Assembly: GCF_030867145.1 (NCBI RefSeq)
Contig: NC_134443.1
Coordinates: forward strand, 3,038,001 to 3,102,000
Source: Opisthocomus hoazin
Lineage: Eukaryota; Chordata; Aves; Opisthocomiformes; Opisthocomidae
Direction of reading: 5' to 3'
DNA length: 64,000 nucleotides
A program made the translations under genes and the position numbers. A model generated the notes under the pieces. The model did not search any database and was not told the origin of the DNA. It saw nothing but the letters and a program-made list of their open reading frames with translations. This document shows, piece after piece, positions 47,265 through 60,540 of this stretch (position 1 is its first letter; each line of letters begins with the position of its first letter).

Positions 47265-47476
47265 CCAGATCACCAAGGAGAAGAGTTTAAGAAAAGTGAT
47301 TAGCAGAGTTCTACGTAGCAAATGCTTTTATACACTTAGTCAAATTGCCTGAAGGATGTGACACCCTTTTTGCATGAAGTCTTAATTAGTTGCAAAACAA
47401 ACTTTGCTGCATGCATAACTCCTGCAAGTAATGAAACTGTTTTGCTTGCTGTTTGTGTTTGTTAGCTATTGGATCT
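47265..47476 (-). promoter_or_regulatory. K15 promoter, exon 1 and conserved upstream element
   Basis: TATAAAA is on the minus strand at 47326-47332 and exon 1 is about 47265-47301. The 47358-47476 region aligns with 37232-37335 upstream of K14 (shared AAACTTTG-TGCATG and ACTCCTGCA blocks at the same order and spacing). Confidence 0.8.
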
Positions 47477-47479
47477 TCA

Positions 47480-48970
47480 GGTAGCGTGCTAAACACATGC
47501 TACACCCTGCAGGCAGGATTCATTTTCACATTTCATGGGTCAAAAAACTTGATGTACTTCTTTAACCACATTTCAGTTATGAGTTGATCAAGCATTCTTT
47601 TATCTGTATTTTTTTCGCCCCAAATTAATTCTGTGAAAGGGATTCTAGGGAGGATCAGTGGCATCATTTACTGGCAGGGAACAGGATTTTATTTTTATTT
47701 CCCATGTTTGACACGTTGTCCAGTGTGGGAGAGAAGAGAATTTTCCTCTGAAATGCCTTACAGGGCACCAAACTTCACATTATACGGCGGTTGTCCCTCG
47801 CAATGAATGTTCATGGGTGAGAACAACTCAATCTATTCACAGCCATTTTCCCAAAGAGAAAGACCATTTCTGAATAGGATCGGTTCCTGGGTAGAGAGCT
47901 CTATATTATCAAACATCCACTTTATAAACAACTCTTAAATAGTATTTAAGTGGACTGTGTGGATTTGTTTCAGGTCTTTTGGCAGGGTTTGACCATGCTC
48001 CAGTTAAAGGCAGGTAGATGCCACCCACAGATTTTTGCCACTGACTCAAAGTGAAGTCACAGAGCATCAGAGCTGGGTTATTTCCTCCCCCCACCCCCCC
48101 AGCTCTTTGACTGGGTTGAAAAGGACACTAACTTAGGAAAGGGAAGGTTGCAATGGACTGTACTCTGAAGCCAGTGTTTCCATCCAGGCTGTGTTTGTCT
48201 GTGACAGTACTAGGGTGAAGACTGGAGGGGCAAAAAAAAAAGTACACAAGAAAGAGCTCTATCCTGATGAGAACTTAAACACAAATGAGACGTATGTTTG
48301 CTATAAGACTGCCAAAGAATTGGAGAAAGGGGGGGCTGTCAGTCTGTCAAGTTTTTTTATGAATGAGCCAGATGTGGGTTTAAGAATGTTTTTATAAACA
48401 CTTTGAAAAGGAAATCAGTATGACAGAAATATCATGATAAAATCGGAGAGGGAAATCGGGATTCACATGGAAACAGATTTCTGAAAAAGCCACCAGTTAG
48501 AGCAGCTAGGAGTTTTCTGGCATAACAGTTGCCTGACATGCCAGCTCATAAATCAGAAACCTTGTTTTAATACATAAAAGGTATTCCTAATTAAAATCTT
48601 ATTGTAATACCAGGGACAGGGATCACTTATGTATGTGGGGACACACTTAAGAAGTACAGTACAACTCAGTGTTGTATTAGCATACCTGGTGCACAATGCT
48701 TTATCTGCATAAATGGCTGGGAATCGGTCCAAAATCTTTTGTTCCGTTCAGAAGATCCCATAAATACTTTTGCCTTAGGACCCCTGCTAACATTCTCCCA
48801 AGCTACAGATAGTTTATGATATGAAGGAAAATTTTAAGTAAATGGTAATTAAGAACAAAGGAATCCTTCCTCCCAGTTTGCAAGGCAAGGAGAGGAGGCA
48901 TGTCATCCTCCCAGAACCGCACAATGGCTGTCCTTCACTTTATTATTTCTTTCACAAGGTTTCTATTTAG
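47480..48970. other. Intergenic, no gene seen
   Basis: AT-rich spacer with short open frames only and no recognisable domain. Confidence 0.6.
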
Positions 48971-48976
48971 TTTTGA

Positions 48977-49297
48977 TAATCACAGAATAGTAGGGGTTGG
49001 AAGGGACCTCTGTGGGTCATCTAGTCCAACCCTCCTACCGAAGCAGGGTCACCTACAGCAAGCTGCACAGGACCTTGTCCAGGCGGGTCTGGAATATCTC
49101 CAGAGAAGGAGACTCCACAACCTCCCTGGGCAGCCTGTTCCAGTGCTCCGTCACCCACAGAGGGAAGAAGTTCTTCCTCATGTTCAGACGGAACTTCCTG
49201 TGCCTCAGTTTGTGCCCATTGCCCCTTGTCCTGTCACTGGGCACCACTGAAAAGAGCTTGGCCCCATCCTCCTGACACCCACCCTTTAGATATTTAA
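48977..49297 (-). mobile_element. CR1 LINE 3' fragment
   Basis: About 320 bp of the non-coding and terminal ORF2 3' end of CR1, inverted. It begins with the terminal ATCACAGAATAG and continues through the conserved GGTTGGAAGGGACCTC block to the Leu/Phe-rich 3' region ending near CCCTTTAGATATTTAAT. It is similar to 27890-28210 in the other copy, so of a related subfamily. Confidence 0.92.
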
Positions 49298-52200
49298 TAT
49301 CTTTGATATGAGGTTCCAGGGCCTGATGGTTGCCTTAAGGCAGTGAAGTTCAGTGTGGCACTAAAAGGCTTTCTGGGATTGGAGTAACCAAGAAAAGTGA
49401 CACAGCTGAGCGGACTCCGGTGAGGGCTTCCCTGTTCAGGATGAAAGGTCGTATTGCCACGTTACCCAGACACACGGGGATCCCTAAAGGCTCCTCTCAT
49501 TAAAGAGAAGGTAAAGATTTAAGGTTGAAATATATTATTTTATTAACCCTTCACAGCCCTGTAGAATGACTTGGAGTCAAGGCTGGTGCAAGTTTGCATA
49601 ATGTAGTGTGTGTATTTGTAGCTGTTTTTCCCATGCTTTGGCCCATTTTCACCTCTCTTTGCTCCGTCCTGGTTAGGAAACTTCATGCTCAGGCTTGACT
49701 CCCTGCTAGATACGCTGCGCTCACACCTGCGCTTTGGCATGCCAGCAGCCGTGGTGGGGATTACTCGAGCATTTACACTGGTTTGTCTAAAATATTTCAA
49801 GACCAAATTTGGCTGCTTGGAGGTATGGGGGGAAAAAAAATTGCCTATTCCTTCTGCACAATGTAACTAAGATAAAGCCTCTCCTGTTAGCTGAAAGCAG
49901 CTGTTCTCCAGGGAGGCAAAGGGTCTTTTTTTCTACAGATGAAGAGCTCTGTCTCTCATATCGATTTTGAGCCTGCAAATCTGTGGGGGAACATCACTGA
50001 GGGAAGCGGGTGCTTCACTTTTTGTCAGAAGGTGGCCAAAAAAAAAAAAAAATCTGCAGTAAAAAGTTAGATTTGCGTTTTACCCTTAGCACTATTTGGA
50101 CATTTCTTTTTTGAGTAAAATGTTACTACATCTTAGCCAGTTGGTTTTTGAGGAGTATAATAAGAAACGGAAAAATGAGTACAGTTTTCTGACTAAAGTA
50201 GGCTTTTTGAGGGCTCCAGGCAAAAGGGGAGGGAAGGCAGGTGGGAACATCCTAAGATTTACCTCTGATTAATCTGCCTAAATGCTGCTCTGCTGCTGAG
50301 GAGCTGTGTAACATTAAAGCGGTTCAGCAGGACTCATTCAGCTAGAAAGTCCTAGGCATATAGGGACATGACTATATATTTATTTATATATGTTTATTTT
50401 CATTCAAAATCCATTTAGCAAGATTTGGTTCTTGCAATTTAACCACAGATAAAGACAAAGATTGGTTGTATCAATGTAAAATTCACATAACCTGCTGCTC
50501 AGAAGCCAGTGAAGATAAACTTTGAAAACCTGTGGTAAATATAAAACCAACTGGTTTTTAACTGACTGGAAACTACCGCAGGCACTGTTCTGAGGGAGGA
50601 AAGCTATCACAGGCAGTAGATCCTTTAATGACTGGAATTGCCCTAGGAGCTCAGTTCTGTAGACAAAGTAGCAAGACACCCTGTGGTGGTCCCAGGCGTG
50701 GAGCCCAGCAGCGGGAGAGCCCCGCGGCGTGGGTGCAGAGAGGCCTGAGAGTGGTGGTGGCTGTGGGGTGGCAGCTCCTTCCCTGCCTACGGGGGAGCTG
50801 AGTGGCCCTGGATGTTGACTGAAGCGGTGCAATGCCCAGTGGAGGCTTTTCCACAAGTGCTTGGGACAAATTAGATGCAATGATTATTAAACAATAAGGG
50901 AAGGTAGCTGGAAATGCACAGCAAGAAAGCCCTTAGCTGCTGACTATGCTCATTTTCTTTGGCTGAAGTATTTTGTGCTATTAATCCAGTCTTCATATAA
51001 CCTGTGCTGCTTTTATGGACCTTCTCTTTTCCAAGTACTGTCCCAGAGACTGCTCAGAGCTTCGTGTTCATTGCATCCTCTTTGTACAGCCCCTTGTGCC
51101 GTAGCACGTTGTGGGACTCCTCGAGACTTTTACTCTCTTTGCAGTTTTGGGCACTATATAAAATGCTACCTTGCACTTCCCTTGCAGCTTAATTTTTCAT
51201 TGCCTTCAGCAAATTTTAATTCTAGTTATTATCTAGGTTTAATAGCGAAGCACAAAAGCTAAATGAATTGTCAGAGGTTGCTTGGTGAGCAAACGGAACA
51301 GCCTGGAGTAAAACAGGCTTTCCTCACTGGCATTTATCATATTATTTCTAATTAGAATTCCAGCAACTCTTTGAAGTCCTAACTGAGATCGCATTGCATC
51401 GGGCAAGCAAAGGGCAAGTCCCCTTACCGAACAACAAGCACTCAAACCGATTAGACGTGAGAAACAGAAGAGAAGGGATAAATATCTCCTTTCCAAAGGC
51501 AACATGAACGCACAGGGATTAAGGGAGAGGCTGTCAGCACAGAGCAGTACAGTGAGCACTTTTTGACATGTCCTGAAATGACTTTTCCGGCTTTACGTAG
51601 GGAATCGCTGGCAGCCAGGAAGTAAACACAGACCTGAGTTTTAAGAAATTATTTCATTTTAAGAGTACCCATTGTATTCATGTTCTGCCAATGTTGTTTC
51701 CACAGTGAACTGAGGAATAGGTGTAACAGCTCAGTCCATAGGGTGACTGAAGAGCACGCAGCCGCGACCAGGCCAGCAGTCTGGACACCGGGACGTCCTT
51801 CTGACATAGCCATGTGTACAGGAATGGTCATGGACCTGAGACCGAACCTGAAGAGAGAAGTGTCCAAAGGGATTAGAAATCCTAGAGTAGTGGAGAATCA
51901 CTTGATCTGTACAAAATATAGCAATTCAACAGGGCTGGAAATCCTCAAACTCTTTTTCCCTCTTTTTTTTTTTTTTTGTTGTTGTTTTGTTTTCCCCTAC
52001 TCTGAATGAACAGTGAACGCTGATTATTTGTTTTAAAATTTTTTACCTCCCTCCATAAAGCAGAGAAACATGCCAAGTTTTTCAAAGATGTTTAAAGTAT
52101 TTAAGACACCATCCCTAGTTAAAATCCACGGCTTTGATCACGTATTTTGAAACCTAAGCTATCACTTCAGAAATCTGCAATTACTGGTGCCTGCAGATTA

Positions 52201-55200
52201 CTAACTATGGAGTAATGATCTTTGTTAAAAAAAAAATACCCTTTAAAGAAAAATCTTACCTTAAAAATCATGCCTTAGGTAATAGTTGGTTACCAAGGAA
52301 CAATTGTCTCAACGTGGATTTATCTGCTTTTCTGAAGACAACTGTTAAAGAGGGAAAAATAAAGAAAAGAAAGAATAAGAAGGGAAAGAAGAGGGTTATA
52401 TTGTGGGAATTTTCTTAAATTAATTGAAAGATTAAAGAAGCCTTTTGTGCATGAGGCCCTAATTAGCTACCCAGATTATTTTTTTCCAGGAGTCAGTTCT
52501 GCGCACTGTCTGCATGTGTCAGACCAGCCTGACTTGCACATTGCCTGGCTTTCACGATCTTTCGTTAGAGATGTATGAGAGTCTCATCCCTTGCTCAAAT
52601 CATTCTCCTGACTCCTAGGCAAAGGCTGCTGAGTCTTTATTAAGGGTCTTAATAAAGGGTTTTTATTTTGTTATTCCTTTATTGATAAAAGTAGTTCAGC
52701 TCTTTCTGACAGCCTTCCCCTAAATGCAAACAAAATTCAACAAGATGCGGAGGTCTTGCAGGCTTCCACAATTGTTCTCTCTTTTCAGATACGTAGCAAG
52801 TGAGTTAAGGGCATGTTTGTGTAACTTGAGAAACTGGTGTTGTCCGAGAAGGTTCACATTTTCTCTGCAACAAATTTCACCAGTTACCTGTTCTGAGAAA
52901 TCTGGCACTGGTGCAAAGATACACTTCAAATGAAAATCAAACGAAAATGCAGCATGATGCAACTTCATACCTAACTAGAGAGTGTACATTAATAAACTTG
53001 ACACATTTCAGGGTGACTTTGTAACTCAGTTTTAAAACACAGCAAGCATGCTGGATACTTAAAATATGATAATCAGTGTTTTGCATGTATAAATCATTAA
53101 TGAGAGTTTGCAAAGTGGTTTGAAATCCTTTAATCTGAAACTTCTGCAGGCTGTTCCCAATGACTGGTATTGCTCTGGGATCTTTACAAAGATGTCTACA
53201 GGAATAATTTAGAAGATGGGGACCACAGATTGACTAAATTATTAAAAGAAAATAGCAACAACTAAGAAAATGAAATGGATTTCAAAACAAGGTGGTGGAT
53301 ATACTGATATCTCCCGATCTTCCACAAGATATGATGGTTCACCAGCAGTGGCAGCATCTTGCCCAGAGAGATCTACTTGCATAGTTACAACAGATTGTAC
53401 ATTAAAACTACAACGAGAGATTTTTCACACTGAGCTACAAATGTAATCTCAGCTTTAGGGGGGGAATGGGAGTCGTCTTTGCTGCTCATCAACATTGTCC
53501 AAACAGCTGACTATGAAGACTGCCCACCTGTCTGAGGGTAGGATCCAGGTCCTTTGGACTACTGGAATTAAGGAGCAAAGAAAACCAAATTCCTCCTCCC
53601 TATATATCAGGTAATTTGAACTCACTGTCTCTAAGCAGACAGGTTCTTTCGGTATGGCCAATAACAGAGGTGACTAAAGTAGCAGCCATGATCTTAGCTA
53701 TTGCTTCATACAGAGCACTGTGATTCCCTGTAATCCCTCCTCTGAGATTCCCATGAGTCTGGCTTCGGAGCTGGGCGAGCTGTGAGAGACGTCCAGGGAG
53801 ACAGAACTAAAAAGCATTCACCCGAGTAACTCCTGCTTTACAGCAAAAGCTAAGGTTAGCTCCCACTGAAAAGTAATGAGCTTTTGGTTGCCAAAGCTGC
53901 GGTGCCTCAGAGGATATAGACTTTTAGAAATAATTTACCTTGAAAATGAGGCATTTCAGAGCTGTTCCAAATTGGAAGCCAGAAGTAACCAGGAGTTTTG
54001 AAAGTCTGTTTATGGTTTCCAAGCAGTGCACTCCAGCTCCCAGCCCATCTGTCTTCTGCCCTTAGGAGTACCACAGCTAAATACAGTCTGGGGGGAAAGA
54101 TGACTGGGGAACCAGAGCATCAGACTGATGGCAGGCAGCCTACTAAAATTGCAAGCAGTTGTGCCCTGAAAGTGGGGCTGGCTCTTGAAACACGCTCACA
54201 GAAATGAAAAACGCTCTGTCACTGAGATGACCTCTATCCTGAGAAAAAAGTGATTAAAATTATAAGACTTTACCCTTCATTGCAGAAATTGTTGCAATGA
54301 CATACAAAGCCGTGGAATGGAGTTCATCTGCATCTACTGGGACCAAGGGTCACCCGAGACTGTAAGAGGCAAGTGAGATCCAATATGAATGCAACTGAGG
54401 GGGGGGGGGAGGTGTTACGAGGCAAGGAGTTGTGACCTGATTAGTGGAATGATATATGTGGCTTTAATCTGTTTATCTTAAAGAGATATTATTACTCCAT
54501 TCATGGGTGTCTGAAGCCAACGCCATGCTTTAAGTATAATAACACAGCACTCTGCATGTATAAATCATTAATGAATACTTGCAATGTGACAGTTGATCCA
54601 AGGAGGACGCAGAGCTTCCTGATAAGAGTTCTTGCCCTAGGGATCCCTCCAACACACCTCATAATGTAGGATGGATTTACAGAGAAAAATTTTTACTGCT
54701 CTATTAGAGAAGCAAACAAGTAGCAGGTAAACATCTACAGACAGGAAATCTGTAGGGAAGGGCAGATCTCGGGGTACGTGAGACTTTCCCTGACTAGCTC
54801 GTCCTGTGGGCTGACTGCTACGGTTTTTGACACAACAACCCAAAGACAAGTTAAGTGGGGATTAAAAAAGTCTTTGTCATCCTTCATGGGTGCAGCTTTT
54901 CACCCTGTTTCCTATTGGCAGACCATTTAATCAGCATTGATGCCCAAATAAGTGTTCCACGCACCCATCAAAGCTTAAGTGCAGAATGACACTTTATCTA
55001 TCAGCAAGGGTTGGCATGCCCAGAAATGTCCTTTTCTAAAGACTAAGAAGCCATATCTCGATTTCTGCCTGGACAGCACATTGAAATCGAAGTAATAACA
55101 CTCTACCAGGCTTTTCAGTGCAATAAAGCGTCGTGGCAAGTCTCAGACCCTTCTGGCCTAGCTTGCAGGGGCCCTCTTACAGTGAGGTCCCTGGATGTGG

Positions 55201-57600
55201 TTTTTGCTGTGAATCTGGAGCAGAGGTACAGCTCTAGCTCTGCAGGTAGGCAACTTAGTCTGCTCCTAGTAAAGCTGAGGAAATGATTTTTTACTGAGAA
55301 GGACATGCTGTGAGAGACAAAAGGAGAGAAGCAAGAACTTCAGATTTGTATAAAACACATTTGTGTGGTAACAGCACAGAGCTCGTGGCAGCAGGCGGAT
55401 GCTTGAGAAAGTAGGTGGTTTGTGCTGGTGATTTCCAAAAAACCCATGCTCTAACCTTCTTTTGCTGCCCAGTGCAGCTGCGTTTTATGGTCATAAGGAT
55501 TTAGAGTAGCTGCAGATCTGCTCCAGATGTTTTAGAAAAGGTTATTACAACATACACAAACCTACCTTTTAATGAAAAAATTAATAACCGTGGTTTCTGA
55601 AGCTATTAAATATTGCCTGCTTAGGGAGTAATCGTGACTCTCAAATTTAAAGTGACGTTATTATTGAAGTGACAAAACTATTTAGATTTTGTCATATACT
55701 TGCAATATTTACATGGCATGTACACTCCTTATGTCTCAACCATTAATGAATATTTGGGGCTAACTTTGAAGTTCTTTTCTTTAAAGAAGCCAAAGGAGCA
55801 GCCTCAATATTGTTATGCAGCCCTAGGGATCTGCAGACAGACACACCTTAGTGGCTTCCAAATGTGTAATGGAGGTAAAGTCTGATATTGATAGGTAGAA
55901 AACTCTAAGTGAAATACACTTTTTTGAATAAAAGAATATTTTATAAAAACTTTTGCGTTAATCCTGGAATTGATCACTTGTTCCACCTCAATGATTACTA
56001 CAGGATGCATTCCCAATGAATTTGGTTCTTCTCTGTATTCTATTCTTAAAATAATAAAAAGAAAATCACAGATCTGGGTGTGATGTTTGTAGGAACTCTG
56101 CTGGGTGGGTAATTTTATCCCTTCACAGTCAGTTTAATTCTTGTTTTGCTGTAGTGTTGATGTATTAGGCTCTGATTTAATGAATGAAATTAAAGATTTG
56201 TCTCTTCAGAAATATTTCATGCAATGGTGTAAAAATTTAAGCTTCAGTCTTTCCTTGTTTTTCTTCATCTGGTTAGCCAAAACTACCAACTCAAATGATT
56301 TGAATGTAATACAAATGATTATTTCCTACATGACCTGAATGAAGCATTTGGTTTTCTGTCTTTGGGTATGGTAATAAATCAACTGAAAGTATGTGTCCAA
56401 GCAATTGCATGGATGCCATCTTCTCATGTATTCTCAATTGCTTTAATTTCTTTCCTACAAGAGAGTTGTCTGAATACCGTAAGTGGATGTTCCGGATACC
56501 AATTTGTTATGTCAACACACAAAACCTTAGCATATTACACCCCTAATTAGACCAGGGAAACAACTTGTCCAGTAGCCCATATCCACCACAGGATTCTGAA
56601 CAGTATGTTTCCACTGAGAAATGCTTTGTAAACCAGTTCTGGTTTGCTTTAAAAACCCTGCTGATTTGCCGTGCTAAATTCCTAAGTCAGCATCTCTCAA
56701 CACCTGCAGCACTGTTTCCGTTGTGTTTCATTTCAAACATTTAACGGGATGTTGTTGTCTCTTGTACTATCACAGTCTGCACTGCTGTCAGTAGGCAGGG
56801 GATTCTGAGTCCTGTGGTGAGAAGTTTTTGCTGTGTGCTTCCTAGGTGCCTGGACTGTCCAATGTTGCACAATGGATTTTAATTGATATCTTGAATGTGC
56901 AATTCAGCATCTGGCCGGGTGGAGACAGTCGACCTGTCTAATTCATTGTCCTTGGACAGTTTGAACCCGAGTCCGTAAAGTCTGAAGATTTTCAGTCTCA
57001 GCTTGGTGAAATAATTCTCAGTCTGACTGATGTCAGGAAAGGGTTGTCCTGACAAGCAGTTACTCAATTTTCTGACTCAATGTAAAAACATAAGATAGCC
57101 TCCAAACAGACCTCAGATTACTATTGGAAGAAGGGAAGTAAAAAACACTCTTTGAGGCTTTACAGAAATTGTTCTGAGGGTCAAGTAGCAAATTAATTCT
57201 AAAAATGACTTGAAGTCTTAAGTTGGCTTGGAAGAACAGACTCTTTTAAACATTCTGATGGTACCATGCTGTGTGTTGGGAATTAAAAGCAGTGAGAGAT
57301 TCTACTAAATTAGAAGATAGCAACACCATAAGCTAGAAAACATGATGTAGTTTCTGAAATAAAAAGGGTAATGTTGACTGACAAACTGAAAATTTGCTAC
57401 CATGTAAGGTATGTAACCTAATTAGGCTTTTACCTAAAAAAAAATTGCACTCTCAATGCATGATTCACACTAGATATGTGGAGCAATCTTAAGAAACAGA
57501 GAAAAATGCCTGGATATATATTTGCGCAAAACATGCAAATATTCCAATTATGTAACTATTTGAGTCTCGCAGATTCTAATTTGTAAATGGCCCTGTGAAA
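49298..57600. other. Gene-poor spacer with decayed repeats
   Basis: 8.3 kb without a recognisable gene. A 20-bp sequence occurs exactly at 53084-53103 and 54555-54574 inside longer, weaker similarity that also touches 55690-55870. The segment 52436-52465 resembles the K14/K15 upstream element. A T-rich run is at 51960-51990 and a 14-A run at 50040. No keratin core remnant was found. Confidence 0.6.
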
Positions 57601-57689
57601 GACAAGCCAGTGATTAAAATGACAGAGGGGGAAAAATGCATTGCTTTCCAAACAGTTCACCATATATGTCAAAATTGCATGACTCAACA

Positions 57690-57969
57690 GTGCTGGGCAT
57701 GAAATTCATTTCATCTCTAATTATGTCACATAAAACCAGACTCTGTGGTGGAATGGGCATGCCATTAGCAAGGATGTTGGAAGGTAGCATTGCAAGTACC
57801 AAATCAAAGTAGTAGGGAGTGCTTTTCATGCAAGATTAGCTTGTTGGTAAACACATTCTGTGTGCAAAGGTTCTCCCTGGGCCTGGGGCTGTCTAGACCA
57901 GTATAAAAGCCGGATGAACTGCAGGCTCCCGCATCAGCTTCTCTTGCCTTCTCCTCCTTGGTCTACAAG
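57690..57969 (+). promoter_or_regulatory. F1 promoter and exon 1
   Basis: TATAAAA is at 57902-57908, preceded by a feather-promoter block shared with F2 and F3 (CTTGTTGGT-AACACATT at about 57840, TAGACCAG just before the TATA). A further upstream block at 57725-57768 (GTGG-TGAATGGGCATG-like) is shared with 60669 and 63789. Exon 1 is about 57932-57969, ending CTACAAG before GTGAGT. Confidence 0.85.
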
Positions 57970-58257
57970 GTGAGTGGCAAGTGCCATCATCTGTCTCTCT
58001 TTTTTGTTCTTCTTCTCTTTCTCTTCTGCCCTCAGTGTAGCTTCTGTTCCTTGCCACCACGGTGGGAGGTGGGAGAAGATCTTGGTCTTTCTTTGCAGGG
58101 CAAACCTGGGAAACAGGGCTCTATAATCTCCCTTCCTCCCTCTGCCGCCTATCCCTGCTCCCTAGCCTGTGCCTTTTCTCTTGCCGAGCAGGCGGTGAGG
58201 CTGCTCCTCACATGCTTTCTGTGCCCTCTCTCCCAGGTACACCTCCATCCCACAGCC

Positions 58258-58554
58258 ATGTCCTGCTACGATCTGTGCCGTCCCTGTGGCCCAACCCCGC
58301 TTGCCAACAGCTGCAACGAGCCCTGCTTCAGGCAGTGCCAGGACTCCCGTGTGATTATTGAACCATCTCCCGTGGTGGTGACCCTGCCCGGACCCATCCT
58401 CAGCTCCTTCCCTCAGAACACCGCTGTGGGATCCACCACCTCCGCTGCTGTTGGCAGCATCCTGAGTGCTGAGGGAGTGCCCATCAACTCCGGGGGCTTT
58501 AACCTCTCTGGCCTTGGTGGCCGCTACTATGGCAGAAGGTGCCTGCCCTGCTAA
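58258..58554 (+). CDS. F1, feather-type beta-keratin, 98 aa
   Basis: Typical feather keratin in length and sequence. It has Cys-rich head C3, C7, C10, C19, C23, C27; core box at about 26-58 ([20 protein letters not shown]); the Ser/Ala segment with the feather-typical [17 protein letters not shown]; a short GLGGRYYG motif; and a terminal CLPC. It forms the beta-filament and matrix of barbs and barbules. The ATG lies 21 nt into exon 2; the intron is 57970-58236 (267 nt). The likely poly(A) signal is ATTAAA at 58975-58980. It differs from F2 only at residue 94 (Arg here, Lys in F2). An open frame runs into the intron from a TTG but has no ATG. Confidence 0.97.
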   Translation: MSCYDLCRPCGPTPLANSCNEPCFRQCQDSRVIIEPSPVVVTLPGPILSSFPQNTAVGSTTSAAVGSILSAEGVPINSGGFNLSGLGGRYYGRRCLPC

Positions 58555-59069
58555 AGCCTGTCTGGACATCGAGTGAGTGCATCGACCAGGAAGCCCCAAG
58601 CCATGTGCCAGACTGAAGACGGAGCTACTGGCCAGGGTTTCCTGAGGGGCTGAGCACCCTTGTGCCCTCCTGCAAAGGAGGGAGGCAAGCAAGGTGCCAG
58701 CCTGTGCTGTCTGGAAACACGGCCAGCTGATGTCATCTTCTTCTCCTGCTTTCTTCTCTGCACCATGAGTGCCTGTTGTCTCCTGCTGTCCTGTGTATTG
58801 GGTTGATCCTGAAGCCAGCTGAGAGGTGCCCTGCTCATCAGTCTCTGCCCATGTGTGTCGGAGGAAGACGCGTGTCCCATTGCTGTGAAGGGGTGCCTGA
58901 CTGTCAGCTGCCCCTGTAGCAGCCTGGGCTGGGTCCCTTCCACCATGCACTGCTTTGTTTCACTCTTCAGACTCATTAAAGTTTGTGCTGCATTGTATCT
59001 TGATGTCTCCTTGTGTTGCTTCCCTCCTGGGATGCCCAGCCAAGCTGCTGGAGGGGGAAAGGAGATGAT

Positions 59070-60540
59070 GTGGAGTGGAAAAAGCTGGGTGGGTAAGGGC
59101 CAGTGGTGGACCTGCCTGATGGCTGGAGGATCCGAGTACTCTCAAGGGCCACGGTCATGGGAAGACATACTTTCTTGGTGGTACTGTGTGTGGTGTTGTG
59201 TAATTACGGAAATGTTTACCAGGAGCTCCCCTAAGGGCCATGTTAGTAACAAGTGAAGTTGGTTCCTGACTTCCAGCTGATGAGGCAAGCCATTGGCCTG
59301 CTGGAAGACATTTCTGTACAGGCTAACAACCACCTGGCCAAGGTTCTGATGACATGTCACAACTCGCAATGTCTCCTTGCCTTTCTCCAAGCCCTTCTTG
59401 CAAACTTTGGAACTGGACGGCGTTGCCAAGGAATTGAAGAGTCAGGTGATAGCCAGGGCAACTGTGTAAAGGGAGACGTGCACCCCGCTGTTCTAGATTT
59501 TGTCACAATAGGGCCTGGGTTGAACATGGGTGTGTAAAATGAGGAGGGGAGGGTGATGGACACAAAGGGCTCATCCTCCCTCATCTGCAAGTGGTGGGTA
59601 CTATTGGTGATGCATCCTGGAATCTCTATAGAGGCCTAGAAGGGAGCAAAAGTAAGGCATCTTATCCCCCAGCGGAGTAGCCTTGTGGTCAGAAGCATCA
59701 AGTGTTGCGAAGTCCTTCCGTGTGTGTCACTGTGCCCTGGAGGGAAGTGTCTCTGGAGCTGATGTGCAGCAAATTGTCCAGAAGTCCCACTGAGCTGCTA
59801 TGTTGGCTGTTCCTGGAGAGGTCCCAAGCAGTGATGCATTTGTCCATCCAACCAGGCCCCAAGCTGGGGAGACCAAGGGAGTGGTAGCATGCCAGCTCTG
59901 TTCTCAGTCCCTCCTTCGCATGCCCTTGTCCTCCAGATGCAATGCTTTGTTCCTGCTGCTCTGGTCGTGCTTCAGGTAGAGTAGGAGACACCTCTTGTGC
60001 TGTGGTCCTCCGACTGTCCTTGCAAAGGCTGGAGGACTGTGCTTGCTGCTGAGCAGGGCTGGTTGTCCTGTGGGAATCCTGCCAAGTATTTGGTCATGCC
60101 TGGTGTGCCAGGAGTCTGGATGGCCAAAGCAGAAGTTGTGGCAAAGACACGGGCAGGAAGCAGGAACGTGTATTGCTTGGCCTGCACATGCCTTGGTCAC
60201 TGGAGTGCCTCAAACTTTGGCAGAGGTGTCCAGGCAGGAGTGTTGGGTGGGGAATAGGCTTCATTCTTAACGTCTGGTAGTCTGCTGCTTAAGGCAGGGA
60301 GGGATGAAGGAGAGAAGGAAGATGGCAAAAGAGCCAGGCAACCTTGTGCTGAGAGCAAAGCTCCATTTCCAAGAGAGCATCTAAAAGCCAAGAGTAGATG
60401 TGTCCTGTCTCAAAAGGCAATGCCTAACACTGTGTGAGTGAGCACAGCATGGGAGAGGGCGACTGATGATGTGCATGTGGATCTCTAGGCAGAAGCCTGA
60501 GGCTTGTGAGGAGACCTGTTTCATTCATCAAGAAATACAT
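59070..60540. other. Spacer between F1 and F2
   Basis: No gene recognised; the open frames lack known motifs. The last part merges into the F2 distal promoter block. Confidence 0.6.

Noticed and set aside
48060-48110. C-rich run, G-rich run near 54400, poly-T near 51960 and poly-A near 50040
   Set aside because: Simple low-complexity tracts without repeat-array structure or other support.
50404-50880. 158-codon minus-strand frame in the gene-poor region
   Set aside because: No beta-core, Cys pattern or other recognisable domain, and it begins and ends in AT-rich spacer; most likely chance.
57958-58257. N-terminal extension of F1 into a 198-codon frame
   Set aside because: It starts with TTG at the end of exon 1 and reads through the intron; GTGAGT and CTCCCAG sites and family structure support the 98-residue protein.
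58162-58950. 262-265 codon antisense frames across F1 and F2 (also 61171-61968)
   Set aside because: They run antisense through coding sequence and 3' UTR; conserved between copies because the exon was homogenised, with no promoter or splice evidence of their own.
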